Shown here: one piece after another, positions 52,602 to 60,788 of the stretch | Layout of the letters: every line of letters begins with the position of its first letter | Position numbering within the stretch: position 1 is the first letter of the stretch | NCBI RefSeq assembly: GCF_900112845.1 | Contig: NZ_FONG01000016.1 | Coordinates: 124,001-188,000 of the forward strand | Length of the DNA stretch: 64,000 nucleotides | DNA from: Actinacidiphila alni | Lineage (GTDB): Bacteria > Actinomycetota > Actinomycetes > Streptomycetales > Streptomycetaceae | Direction of reading: 5' to 3' | Position numbers and translations under genes: made by a program | The notes under the pieces: model-generated | The model's database searches: none | Told to the model about the DNA's origin: nothing | Seen by the model: only the letters and a program-made list of their open reading frames with translations

Positions 52602-53576
52602 ATGACCTGGCTGATCACCGGCGGCGCCGGTTACATCGGATCGCATGTCGTCAAGGCGATGGTGGACGGCGGTGAGAAGGTCGTCGTCCTCGACGACCTC
52701 ACGGCCGGCGACAGCGACCGGCTGCCGGCCGGTGTCGCCGTGGAGCGGGCCAGCGTCCTGGACCGCCCGGCGCTCGACCGGGTGCTGGCCGCGCACGGCG
52801 TCGACGGCATCGTGCACATCGCCGCCCGCAAGCAGGTCGGCGAGTCCGTCGAACGCCCGCTGTTCTACTACCGGGAGAATCTGACGGGTCTCCAGACCCT
52901 GCTGGAGGCGGCGGTCGACGCGGGCGTGCGGCGCTTCGTCTTCTCCTCCTCCGCGGCCGTCTACGGGATGCCGGACGTCGACCTCGTCACCGAGCGGACG
53001 CCGTGCGCGCCGATGAGCCCGTACGGCGAGAGCAAGCTCGCGGGGGAGTGGCTGATCTCGGCGGTCGGCCGGGCGCACGGCATCGCCACCGCGAGCCTGC
53101 GCTACTTCAACGTCGCCGGCGCCGCCGCGCCGGAGCTGGGCGACCGCGGTGCCGCCAACATCGTGCCGCTGGTCTTCCAGCGGATCTCGCAGGGCCGCGC
53201 CCCGCTGATCTTCGGCGACGACTACCCGACGCCGGACGGCACCTGTGTGCGCGACTACGTGCACGTCCAGGACGTGGCCGCCGCCCATGTCGCCGCCGCC
53301 CGACGGCTGGCCGCCGACCCCGAGGCGTCGCTGGTGCTGAACATCGGCAGCGGGCAGGGCGTCTCGGTGGCCGAGATGGTCGACCTGATCCGCGAGGTCT
53401 CCGGTCACACTGAGCTGGAACCCGAAGTGGCCCCGCGCCGCCCGGGCGACCCGGCCCGGGTCGTCGCCTCCGCCGAGGCGATCGGCAGGGAGCTGGGCTG
53501 GACCGCGCAGTACGACGTGCGCGCCATGGTCGAGTCGGCCTGGGCGGCCTGGCAGCTCCAGCACCCGACGGCGTAA
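52602..53576 (+). CDS. galE: UDP-glucose 4-epimerase (GalE-type)
   Basis: 324 residues. Rossmann motif TGGAGYIGSHV at 6-16, catalytic SSS (residues about 109-111) and YGESK. It interconverts UDP-glucose and UDP-galactose, or the GlcNAc forms. In this setting it would supply UDP-Gal for the nearby phosphoglycan enzymes, rather than lactose catabolism. A leaderless arrangement is predicted from TAGGAT six bases before ATG. Confidence 0.93.
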   Translation: MTWLITGGAGYIGSHVVKAMVDGGEKVVVLDDLTAGDSDRLPAGVAVERASVLDRPALDRVLAAHGVDGIVHIAARKQVGESVERPLFYYRENLTGLQTLLEAAVDAGVRRFVFSSSAAVYGMPDVDLVTERTPCAPMSPYGESKLAGEWLISAVGRAHGIATASLRYFNVAGAAAPELGDRGAANIVPLVFQRISQGRAPLIFGDDYPTPDGTCVRDYVHVQDVAAAHVAAARRLAADPEASLVLNIGSGQGVSVAEMVDLIREVSGHTELEPEVAPRRPGDPARVVASAEAIGRELGWTAQYDVRAMVESAWAAWQLQHPTA

Positions 53577-53619
53577 CGGGCCGGATCCGTAACAGGCCGG
53601 AACCGTAACAGGCCGAGGG
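53572..53619. repeat. 16-bp tandem repeat at the galE end
   Basis: CGTAAC(G/A)GGCCG(G/A) units start at 53572, 53588 and 53604. The first one contains the galE stop codon. Confidence 0.75.
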
Positions 53620-53677
53620 CGGGCCGGGCCCGGCGCGGTCCTGGACAGGTGTGGCAGCGGCGATACGAGGGACGCAC

Positions 53678-54829
53678 GTGACAACGGCACGGCAGGACGT
53701 GGTGGAGGCCCGCAGGGTCGTGGTCAAGGTCGGCTCGTCGTCGCTGACCACGGCCGCCGGGGGACTGGACGCCGACCGGGTGGACGCCCTCGTGGACGTC
53801 CTGGCGGCGGTCCGCGCCGGCGGCGGCGGCGCTTCCGGCGGGCGCCCCGACAAGGAGATCGTGCTGGTCTCCTCGGGCGCCATCGCCGCCGGGCTCGCCC
53901 CGCTCGGCCTGTCCGGCCGCCCCCGCGACCTGGCCAGGCAGCAGGCCGCCGCCAGCGTTGGCCAGGGCCTGCTGGTCGCCCGCTACACCGCCTCCTTCGC
54001 CCGCTACGGCGTCCGCGTCGGCCAGGTGCTGCTCACCTCCGACGACGTCAGCCGCCGCGCCCACTACCGCAACGCCTACCGCACCCTCGACCAGCTGCTG
54101 GCCATGGGCGCCCTCCCGGTGGTCAACGAGAACGACACCGTCGCCACCGACGAGATCCGCTTCGGCGACAACGACCGGCTCGCCGCGCTGGTCGCCCACC
54201 TCGTCCGGGCCGACCTGCTGGTGCTGCTCTCCGACGTCGACGGGCTCTACGACGGCGACCCCCGCACCCCGGGCACCAGCAGGATCGACGAGGTCACCGG
54301 GCCCGAGGACCTGGCCGGCGTCACCATCGGCAGCGCGGGCAAGTCCGGGGTCGGCACCGGCGGCATGGTCACCAAGGTCGAGGCCGCCAGGATCGCCGCC
54401 GAGGCGGGCATCCCGGTGGTGCTGACCTCCGCCGTGCACGCCGCCGACGCCCTGGCCGGACGCCCGACCGGCACCCACTTCCACCGCACCGGCAAGCGCT
54501 CCGCCGACCGGCTGCTGTGGCTGGAGCACGCCTCCACCCCGCGCGGCGCGCTGCGCCTGGACGCCGGGGCGGTCCGCGCGGTCACCGAACGGAACAGCTC
54601 GCTGCTGCCGGCCGGAGTCACCGCGGTGGAGGGCGAATTCGTGGCAGGCGACCCCGTCGACCTGCTCGACGAGTCGGGCCGGCCGGTCGCCCGCGGACTG
54701 GTCAACTTCGACGCGCGCGAGCTTCCCCGGCTGCTCGGCCGTTCCACCCGCGACCTCGCGGTGGAACTCGGCCCCGCCTACGAACGCGAGGTCGTACACC
54801 GGGACGACCTGGTACTTCTGCGGCCATGA
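53678..54829 (+). CDS. proB: glutamate 5-kinase
   Basis: First enzyme of proline synthesis; 383 residues. Amino acid kinase domain with VVVKVGSSSLT near 15-25, VSSGAIAAG, VNENDTVAT and DVDGLYDGDPR. C-terminal PUA domain about 285-375. Start GTG 53678 has GAGGG 8 bases upstream. The N-terminal loop AGGGGASGGRPDKE is slightly long. Next to proA in the usual order, with one hypothetical gene between. Confidence 0.95.
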   Translation: MTTARQDVVEARRVVVKVGSSSLTTAAGGLDADRVDALVDVLAAVRAGGGGASGGRPDKEIVLVSSGAIAAGLAPLGLSGRPRDLARQQAAASVGQGLLVARYTASFARYGVRVGQVLLTSDDVSRRAHYRNAYRTLDQLLAMGALPVVNENDTVATDEIRFGDNDRLAALVAHLVRADLLVLLSDVDGLYDGDPRTPGTSRIDEVTGPEDLAGVTIGSAGKSGVGTGGMVTKVEAARIAAEAGIPVVLTSAVHAADALAGRPTGTHFHRTGKRSADRLLWLEHASTPRGALRLDAGAVRAVTERNSSLLPAGVTAVEGEFVAGDPVDLLDESGRPVARGLVNFDARELPRLLGRSTRDLAVELGPAYEREVVHRDDLVLLRP

Positions 54830-54831
54830 GG

Positions 54832-54854
54832 CCCCGGAACCCTGGACTCCGGGG
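54832..54854 (+). terminator. weak hairpin after proB
   Basis: CCCCGG (54832-54837) pairs with CCGGGG (54849-54854). A second 7-bp stem lies at 54886-54913. Either could end transcription, but both are weaker than other terminators in the window. Confidence 0.35.
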
Positions 54855-55011
54855 GCGGCGCCCGGCGAACTCACCGGTACCTTCACGGGGGCTTCTTGCC
54901 GAAAACGCCCCCGCGGCCCGCCGGAGCCTGGTCAACTTTGATGCGGAGGAGTCGTCGGTGCCCACCGGTGCGGACGGCTCTCGCGGAACGTAACCCACAG
55001 GGAGGCCGCCG

Positions 55012-55530
55012 GTGAGACGAGGGCGCCCAGGGCCAGTGACCAGGGGTACGGGGGAACGCACTCTGGTCAGCGTCGGCAACGACATGAGCATCAGCGACAT
55101 CAACGGCATCGCCGGGGACGGCCCGGGCGATCCCGCGGGCGGCCCGGAGGGCCGCCAGGACCGCCAGGCCCGGCCGCAGGAGCACGCGGCGTCCCGGCTG
55201 TGGCACATCACCCTCAGCGTCTCGGGCCCCGAGACGCCGCTGTCCGAGGTCAGACGCGGCCTCGAACAGCTGGCCCACGACCACCCCTTCCTGCTGACCA
55301 GCCGCTACGCCACCGACCACGCGGAGATCCGCTACTGGGAGGAGGCGCGCGACCTGCACGACGCCGCCGCCATCGCGCTGCGGCTGTGGGGCGAGCACCG
55401 CTCGACGGCGGGCCTGCCGCCGTGGGAGACCGTCGGCCTGGAGGTCATCGACCGGGCGACCTACCACCAGCGCGTCGCCGAGGGCTACGGGCCGCCGCCC
55501 GCCGTACCGGTCGGCGTCCACCCGTTCTGA
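55012..55530 (+). CDS. conserved hypothetical protein between proB and proA
   Basis: 172 residues; not recognised. The first ~45 residues are low-complexity (GDGPGDPAGGPEGRQD). The conserved part RLWHITLSVSGPETPLSEVRRGLEQL...HDHPFLLTSRYATDHAEIRYWEEARDL looks like a small alpha/beta domain; the tail ends YGPPPAVPVGVHPF. GTG 55012 has AGGGAGG upstream. Streptomyces relatives keep a similar gene here. Confidence 0.75.
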   Translation: MRRGRPGPVTRGTGERTLVSVGNDMSISDINGIAGDGPGDPAGGPEGRQDRQARPQEHAASRLWHITLSVSGPETPLSEVRRGLEQLAHDHPFLLTSRYATDHAEIRYWEEARDLHDAAAIALRLWGEHRSTAGLPPWETVGLEVIDRATYHQRVAEGYGPPPAVPVGVHPF

Positions 55531-55584
55531 CGCCCCGGCCGGCCGCCGGCCGGGCCCGGGCTCCGTCGGTCCGGCCCGGCGCCG

Positions 55585-55600
55585 CGGTTGTCCACAACCG
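55585..55600. promoter_or_regulatory. 16-bp palindrome with a perfect DnaA box
   Basis: CGGTTGTCCACAACCG is a perfect palindrome around CC and contains TTGTCCACA (55588-55596). It is 37 bases upstream of the proA -10 box. Confidence 0.6.
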
Positions 55601-55636
55601 GACCGGAACGGGCGACGGCGCCGGGCGGCGGCCCGG

Positions 55637-55642
55637 TACGCT
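55637..55642 (+). promoter_or_regulatory. -10 box of proA (TACGCT), leaderless arrangement
   Basis: TACGCT ends 6 bases before ATG 55649; identical to the TetR -10. Confidence 0.6.
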
Positions 55643-55648
55643 GCTGCC

Positions 55649-56944
55649 ATGACCCACCCGCCGCTGCCCTCGCCGCTGCCCAAGTCGCCCGTGCTGCTCG
55701 CCGCGTACCGCGCGCGGGCCGCTGCCGCCGACCTGGCCCCGCTGCCGCGGTCCGTCAAGGACGACGCCCTGCTGGCCATCGCGGACGCCCTGATCGTCCG
55801 CACCCAGGAGATCGTCGCGGCCAACGCCGAGGACGTGGCGCGGGCCCGCGCGGCCGGCACCAGCGACACCGTGGTGGACCGGCTCACCCTCACCCGGGAG
55901 CGGGTCGCGGCCATCGCCGCCGATGTGCGGCACGTGGCCGGGCTGCCCGATCCGGTCGGCGAGGTGCTGCGCGGCTCCACCCTGCCCAACGGACTGGAGC
56001 TGCGGCAGGTCCGGGTCCCGCTCGGCGTCGTCGGCATCATCTACGAGGCCCGGCCCAACGTCACGGTGGACGCCGCGGCCCTCTGCCTGAAGTCCGGCAA
56101 CGCGGTGCTGCTGCGCGGCTCGTCCTCCGCGTACGCCTCCAACACCGCGCTGATCACCGTGCTGCGCGACGCGGTCGGCGGCGCCGGCCTGCCCGCCGAC
56201 GCGGTGCAGCTGGTGCCCGGCGAGAGCCGCGAGTCCGTCACCGAGCTGATGCGCGCCCGCGGCATGGTCGACGTGCTGATCCCGCGCGGCGGCGCCGCCC
56301 TGATCCGCACCGTCGTGGAGGGCTCCACCGTCCCGGTGATCGAGACCGGCACCGGGAACTGCCATGTGTACGTGGACGCCGAGGCCGATCTCGACATGGC
56401 CGTGGACGTGCTGATCAACTCCAAGGCGCAGCGGCCCAGCGTCTGCAACTCCGCCGAGACCCTGCTGGTGCACCGGGACATCGCCGACCGCTTCCTGCCC
56501 CGGGCGCTGGACGCGCTCGCCGAGGCCGGGGTCACCGTGCACGGCGACCCGCGGGTGCTGGCGCTGGCCGACAGCAGCGGCAGCAAGGCCACCGTGGTGC
56601 CCGCCACCGCGGAGGACTGGGAGACGGAGTATCTGTCGTACGACATCGCCGCCGGGGTGGTGGAGAGTCTGGACGCCGCCGTCGAGCACATCCGGCTGTG
56701 GTCCTCCGGGCACACCGAGGCGATCGTCACGAGCTCCCAGGCCGCCGCCCGCCGCTTCACTCAGCGGGTGGACGCCGCCGCGGTGCTGGTCAACGCCTCG
56801 ACCCGGTTCACCGACGGCGGGCAGTTCGGATTCGGCGCCGAGATCGGCATCTCCACCCAGAAACTGCACGCCCGCGGCCCCATGGGACTGCCGGAGCTGA
56901 CCTCCACCAAGTACGTCGTCACCGGCGACGGCCACGTGCGCTGA
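55649..56944 (+). CDS. proA: glutamate-5-semialdehyde dehydrogenase (gamma-glutamyl phosphate reductase)
   Basis: Second enzyme of proline synthesis, NADPH-dependent; 431 residues. Family signatures include VPLGVVGIIYEARPNVT, SGNAVLLRGSSSAY, VIETGTGNCHVYVDAEAD and a catalytic Cys in SVCNSAETLLV. Normal length. Leaderless start is predicted from TACGCT. It follows the small hypothetical gene and a palindrome. Confidence 0.97.
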   Translation: MTHPPLPSPLPKSPVLLAAYRARAAAADLAPLPRSVKDDALLAIADALIVRTQEIVAANAEDVARARAAGTSDTVVDRLTLTRERVAAIAADVRHVAGLPDPVGEVLRGSTLPNGLELRQVRVPLGVVGIIYEARPNVTVDAAALCLKSGNAVLLRGSSSAYASNTALITVLRDAVGGAGLPADAVQLVPGESRESVTELMRARGMVDVLIPRGGAALIRTVVEGSTVPVIETGTGNCHVYVDAEADLDMAVDVLINSKAQRPSVCNSAETLLVHRDIADRFLPRALDALAEAGVTVHGDPRVLALADSSGSKATVVPATAEDWETEYLSYDIAAGVVESLDAAVEHIRLWSSGHTEAIVTSSQAAARRFTQRVDAAAVLVNASTRFTDGGQFGFGAEIGISTQKLHARGPMGLPELTSTKYVVTGDGHVR

Positions 56945-57015
56945 CCCGGACGGCCGTCCTCCGGACAGCCCACAGCCAGTCCGGATTCCCCTGCCCAAAC
57001 GACCAACTTCCGCAT

Positions 57016-57021
57016 TACTCT
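57016..57021 (+). promoter_or_regulatory. -10 box of the small membrane gene (TACTCT), leaderless arrangement
   Basis: TACTCT ends 6 bases before ATG 57028, with no ribosome site. Confidence 0.6.
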
Positions 57022-57027
57022 GGACAG

Positions 57028-57465
57028 ATGCCGGACGATGACGAGTTCGCCTCCGTAGTCCTCGACGAAGAATTCGTACGGTCCGCTCTGTTCCATGAGC
57101 CCTCGGCCAGGGAACGGATGCTTGCCGTCGCCGAAGGTCCCGCGCTACCGCCCGGCTGGTCCGGGCGGCACAGAGCCGGTGCGCACGTGCCCGTCCCCGA
57201 ACTGGACGACGCGGCGGCACTGGAGTCCGACGACGACCTGTACCCGCACGGACGGCCGTACCGCGGGAGCAGCACCCGCTGGCACCGGCCGGTGGCGTGG
57301 GCGCTGGCCGTCGTGATGGGGATAGGGGTGGTCGCCCTGACCTTCGCCGCGGTCTACCGCGGCGCGGGCGGCGGCTCCCGCCCGCAGATCGTCCCCACCC
57401 CGTCCAGCGGCACCGTCGGCACGCGCAGCAGCCTGCCACCGGTCGCCGCCGAGCGGCTTCCCTGA
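57028..57465 (+). CDS. small membrane protein with SVVLDEEFVR motif
   Basis: 145 residues; not a named family to my knowledge. N-terminal motif FASVVLDEEFVRSALFHEPSARER is shared with the next gene. An acidic linker, one helix (VAWALAVVMGIGVVALTFAAVY) at about 90-112 and a short Ser/Gly/Pro outside tail follow. In S. coelicolor a protein of this position (SCO2584, from memory) interacts with the Mre/PBP2/RodA spore wall complex, so a link to wall synthesis is plausible. Confidence 0.8.
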   Translation: MPDDDEFASVVLDEEFVRSALFHEPSARERMLAVAEGPALPPGWSGRHRAGAHVPVPELDDAAALESDDDLYPHGRPYRGSSTRWHRPVAWALAVVMGIGVVALTFAAVYRGAGGGSRPQIVPTPSSGTVGTRSSLPPVAAERLP

Positions 57466-57519
57466 TCTCCTGTCATAAGTTGACCGGTACCAGGGCGTTT
57501 ATTCGTGCGCCCGGAGACT

Positions 57520-57525
57520 TAACCT
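57520..57525 (+). promoter_or_regulatory. -10 box of the larger membrane gene (TAACCT), leaderless arrangement
   Basis: TAACCT ends 6 bases before ATG 57532. A TTGACC is seen at 57480-57485 but is too far to be its -35. Confidence 0.5.
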
Positions 57526-57531
57526 TGTGAT

Positions 57532-58821
57532 ATGAGCGGGCCTGGAAACCCTCCTGAGGGCACACCCGAGGGCGCCTCCGGAGGCGGTGAGGACGAGTAC
57601 CGATCCGTCGTGTTCGACGAGTCGTTCGTCAGGGCTGCCCGGATCCAGGAATTCTCCGCCCAGGAGCGGCTGGACGACGCCGACCGGGCGGTCCGCGTCC
57701 GCCATGTGATCCCGCGCGGCCTCGCCCGGCAGGCGGTGGCCCTGATCACGCTGATCGTGGTCGCCTTCGGCTTCGCGATCTACATGGGGGTGCGCCACCC
57801 CTACAAAGGGCGCGACCAGGACGCCGCCGAGCAGTTCAGGGCCAATGTGATCCCGCTGGTGCCGGACGGCAAGGTGGCCTCGGTCCCCGCCGACCAGCCC
57901 TTCCGCGGCCAGCCCGCCGAGCACTACGGGTCGGGTGTGGACGGCATCACGCTGCCGCCGATCCACCGGATCGGCGGCTTCGGCGTGGACGAGGTGACCC
58001 GGGCCTTCACCACGGCCCGCGACTACCTCGACGACTCGGCGATCAATCCGCAGACCGTCACCGGCGGTGACGTACGGACGGTGCGGGCGCTGCTGGACCC
58101 CGGGCAGCTCGACCAGTTCGACGCCAGCCTGACCCGGCCGACCACCGACGGCACCCATGAGGCGACCGGCTGGCTGGTCCGCTTCGACCCGGCGGCGAAG
58201 GTGGAGCTGGCCCCGGACGGCATCCGGGTGCACGGCTCCCTGGAGGCGTCCGAGTCCGGTGACGACCTGGAGGTCGCCGCCGACCACACCTTCGTCTACG
58301 CCCTGCACGGCCCCGGCGCCGGCGAGGACGCCGTGTCGCTGTTCACCGTGCGCCGCCAGATGCGCTTCCACTTCAGCCACGCCGACCTGCGGCAGCACGA
58401 GATCCAGGTCGTCCAGGCCGATGTCGCCGCCGGGCCGCTGGCCTGCGGCGCGGCCGTACAGCGCTATTTCCAACCGATACTGGCCGGCCAGTCGGCGCCC
58501 GACACGGTCGCGGGGGCCGACCCGTACGACCACGACCGGCCGGTCGGCGCGGTCTGCGCACCGCTGAACCACGCCACCACCGGTCAGTCGGACACCGGTC
58601 AGTCGGACAATGCGCCGGGGAACCTGCCGAGCGCGCCCGGGACGGGCACGGCGCCGCCGCCCGTCGCCTCCGGCGCGAACACCGGCACCGGCACCGGCAC
58701 CGACGCGAGCAGCGACGCGACGGGTCCGGCGCCCCGCTCTAGCTCGGCTCCGGCTGCGGTCCGGACGACGGTGCTGAGTCCTCCGGTCCCGACGCCCCGT
58801 TCGTCGAGCCCGAGCCTGTGA
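57532..58821 (+). CDS. membrane protein with shared SVVFDESFVR motif
   Basis: 429 residues. N-terminal RSVVFDESFVRAARIQEFSAQER matches the previous protein's motif. One helix (LARQAVALITLIVVAFGFAIYM) at about 65-87, then a large outside domain of ~240 residues with two Cys (about 307 and 344) and a disordered Ser/Thr/Pro/Gly tail (NTGTGTGTDASS). The function is unknown. Its 3' end overlaps the convergent M48 gene by 83 bases, so the tail may be mistaken or tolerated. Confidence 0.8.
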   Translation: MSGPGNPPEGTPEGASGGGEDEYRSVVFDESFVRAARIQEFSAQERLDDADRAVRVRHVIPRGLARQAVALITLIVVAFGFAIYMGVRHPYKGRDQDAAEQFRANVIPLVPDGKVASVPADQPFRGQPAEHYGSGVDGITLPPIHRIGGFGVDEVTRAFTTARDYLDDSAINPQTVTGGDVRTVRALLDPGQLDQFDASLTRPTTDGTHEATGWLVRFDPAAKVELAPDGIRVHGSLEASESGDDLEVAADHTFVYALHGPGAGEDAVSLFTVRRQMRFHFSHADLRQHEIQVVQADVAAGPLACGAAVQRYFQPILAGQSAPDTVAGADPYDHDRPVGAVCAPLNHATTGQSDTGQSDNAPGNLPSAPGTGTAPPPVASGANTGTGTGTDASSDATGPAPRSSSAPAAVRTTVLSPPVPTPRSSSPSL

Positions 58822-59854
58822 AGCGGTCCCGCAGCTTGCCGCCGATGTCGCCGGCCCCGTTCGAGATGTCGCGGATCAGCCCCATCAGCGGATCCTTGCT
58901 GCTCTTCACCGTGTCGGCGTAGTGGGTCGCGGACTCCTTGAAGGAGTCGTAGACCGAGGTGTCCTTGTCCTGCTCGCGGCGCGGGTAGTGGCCGTCCATC
59001 AGCCGCTGGTAGTCCCGGCTGGCCGCCCACTTGCGCAGCTCGGCGGCGCGCACCGTGGTGAACGGGTGGCTGCGCGGCAGCACATTGAGGATCTTCAGCA
59101 CCGAGTCGCGCAGATCGCCCGCGGCCTCGAACTCGTCGGCCTGCTTCAGGAAGGCGTCCACATTCATCTCGTGCAGATGATTGCCGCCCGCGATCTTCAT
59201 CAGGCCGCGCATCGACGCCTGCACGTCCTGACCCACCAGCAGCCCGGCCCGGTCCGCCGAGAGTTCCGACTTGCGGAACCACTCGCGCAGCGCCGTGACG
59301 ATCGCCAGGATCGCCAGATTGCCCAGCGGGATCCACGCCACGCGCAGCGCCAGATTGGTGAGGAAGAGCAGTATCGTCCGGTAGACCGAGTGGCCGGAGA
59401 GCGCGTGGCCCACCTCGTGGCCGACGACCGCCCGCATCTCCTCCTCGTCGAGCAGCTCGACCAGACCGGTGGTGACCACGATCAGCGGCTCGTCCATGCC
59501 GATGCACATCGCGTTCGGCTGCGGGTCCTGCGTCACGTACATCGCCGGGACCTTCTCCAGGTCCAGGATGTAACAGGCGTCCCGCAGCATCGCGTTGAGA
59601 TGGGCGAACTGCTCGTCGCTCACGCGCACCGAGTCCGACAGGAACAGCAGCCGCAGCGACCGCTCGGGCAGCAGACCGCTGAGTGCCTTGAAGACCGTGT
59701 CGAAGCCGCTGAGCTTGCGCAGCGCCACCAGCGCGGACCTGTCCGCCGGGTGCTCGTAGGCCCGCGAGGAGATGCCGGGGAACCGCTTGCGGCTGCGTCC
59801 GGGCAGGTTCTTTCCGCCGTCCTGCGTGTCGTTCGGTCCATTCGGCACGGACAT
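58739..59854 (-). CDS. M48 family metallopeptidase (HtpX-like), membrane-bound
   Basis: 371 residues. Zinc motif HEVGH at 146-150 (AVVGHEVGHALSGH) and the third ligand Glu in SELSADRAG. Two hydrophobic segments flank (YRTILLFLTNLALRVAWI; LGNLAILAIVTAL). Members degrade or process membrane proteins; this type is conserved in Streptomyces near nadD. The tail ends Ser/Pro-rich. ATG 59854 is the apparent start; only a weak GGGTTGGG is upstream. The stop TAG lies inside the convergent gene. Confidence 0.92.
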   Translation of the reverse strand: MSVPNGPNDTQDGGKNLPGRSRKRFPGISSRAYEHPADRSALVALRKLSGFDTVFKALSGLLPERSLRLLFLSDSVRVSDEQFAHLNAMLRDACYILDLEKVPAMYVTQDPQPNAMCIGMDEPLIVVTTGLVELLDEEEMRAVVGHEVGHALSGHSVYRTILLFLTNLALRVAWIPLGNLAILAIVTALREWFRKSELSADRAGLLVGQDVQASMRGLMKIAGGNHLHEMNVDAFLKQADEFEAAGDLRDSVLKILNVLPRSHPFTTVRAAELRKWAASRDYQRLMDGHYPRREQDKDTSVYDSFKESATHYADTVKSSKDPLMGLIRDISNGAGDIGGKLRDRFTGSGSTNGASGPEDSAPSSGPQPEPS

Positions 59855-59993
59855 ACTGGCCCAACCCCCTGATAGCCAACCGGTACATACTCTGGGACGC
59901 GCGGAGCCTGCGCGAAGTTCCCCCGCGGCCGCCCGTACGATGTGCCGAGAGTCTTCTCCCCCGTTCCCGATATCGCAAAGGGTTCCGCTGACC

Positions 59994-60140
59994 ATGTCGC
60001 CCACCGCAGCTTCCGCCCTGACCACCTTCGCCGAGGAGGGCGGGAACCACAACAGCCTCAGCCCGTACGTCACCGGCTTCGGCGCGCTGATCGCCCTGCT
60101 GCTCCTGCTGTGGATCGTGACCCGCTTCAACCGGGACTGA
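59994..60140 (+). CDS. 48-residue membrane protein upstream of nadD
   Basis: Short protein with one helix (GALIALLLLLWIVTRFNRD) and an exposed N-terminal stretch. AAAGGG lies 11 bases upstream of ATG 59994. The nadD ATG follows the stop by 2 bases, so they are likely co-transcribed. The function is unknown; similar tiny genes precede nadD in relatives. Confidence 0.8.
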   Translation: MSPTAASALTTFAEEGGNHNSLSPYVTGFGALIALLLLLWIVTRFNRD

Positions 60141-60142
60141 CG

Positions 60143-60757
60143 ATGTCCGGCGCACAGCCCGGCGCGAAGCGCCGGATCGGTGTGATGGGCGGGACCTTCG
60201 ACCCCATCCACCACGGACACCTGGTCGCGGCCAGCGAAGTGGTCAGCCTTTTCCACCTCGACGAGGTGGTCTTCGTGCCGACCGGACAGCCGTGGCAGAA
60301 GAGCGACCAGCGGGTGACGCCCGCCGAGGACCGCTATCTGATGACGGTGATCGCCACCGCGTCCAACCCGCAGTTCTCGGTCAGCCGGATCGACATCGAC
60401 CGGGCGGGCAAGACCTACACCAAGGACACGCTGCGCGACCTGCGGGCCGAGCACCCGGGCGCGGAGCTGTTCTTCATCACCGGCGCCGACGCGCTCTCGC
60501 AGATCTTCTCCTGGCGGGACGCGGAGGAACTCTTCTCCCTCGCACATTTCATCGGAGTCACCCGTCCGGGGCATACGCTGTCGGACCCGGGCTTCCCCGA
60601 GGGCGGTGTCTCGCTCGTGGAGGTCCCGGCGCTGGCGATCTCCTCCACGGATTGCCGCCAGCGGGTGGCCAAGGGGGATCCAGTCTGGTACTTGGTTCCG
60701 GACGGTGTGGTGCGCTACATCGACAAACGCGCGCTGTACCGGGACGCGACCGGGTAG
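60143..60757 (+). CDS. nadD: nicotinate-nucleotide adenylyltransferase
   Basis: NAD synthesis enzyme, 204 residues. Adenylyl transferase motif GGTFDPIHHGH at about 15-25 and ISSTDCR near the C terminus (the SxTxxR signature). ATG 60143 begins 2 bases after the small membrane gene; GTG 60182 is a shorter possible start. It is followed by the LCP-like gene. Confidence 0.95.
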   Translation: MSGAQPGAKRRIGVMGGTFDPIHHGHLVAASEVVSLFHLDEVVFVPTGQPWQKSDQRVTPAEDRYLMTVIATASNPQFSVSRIDIDRAGKTYTKDTLRDLRAEHPGAELFFITGADALSQIFSWRDAEELFSLAHFIGVTRPGHTLSDPGFPEGGVSLVEVPALAISSTDCRQRVAKGDPVWYLVPDGVVRYIDKRALYRDATG

Positions 60758-60788
60758 CTCCGCAACGAACCACGTGAAGGGGTTCCTC

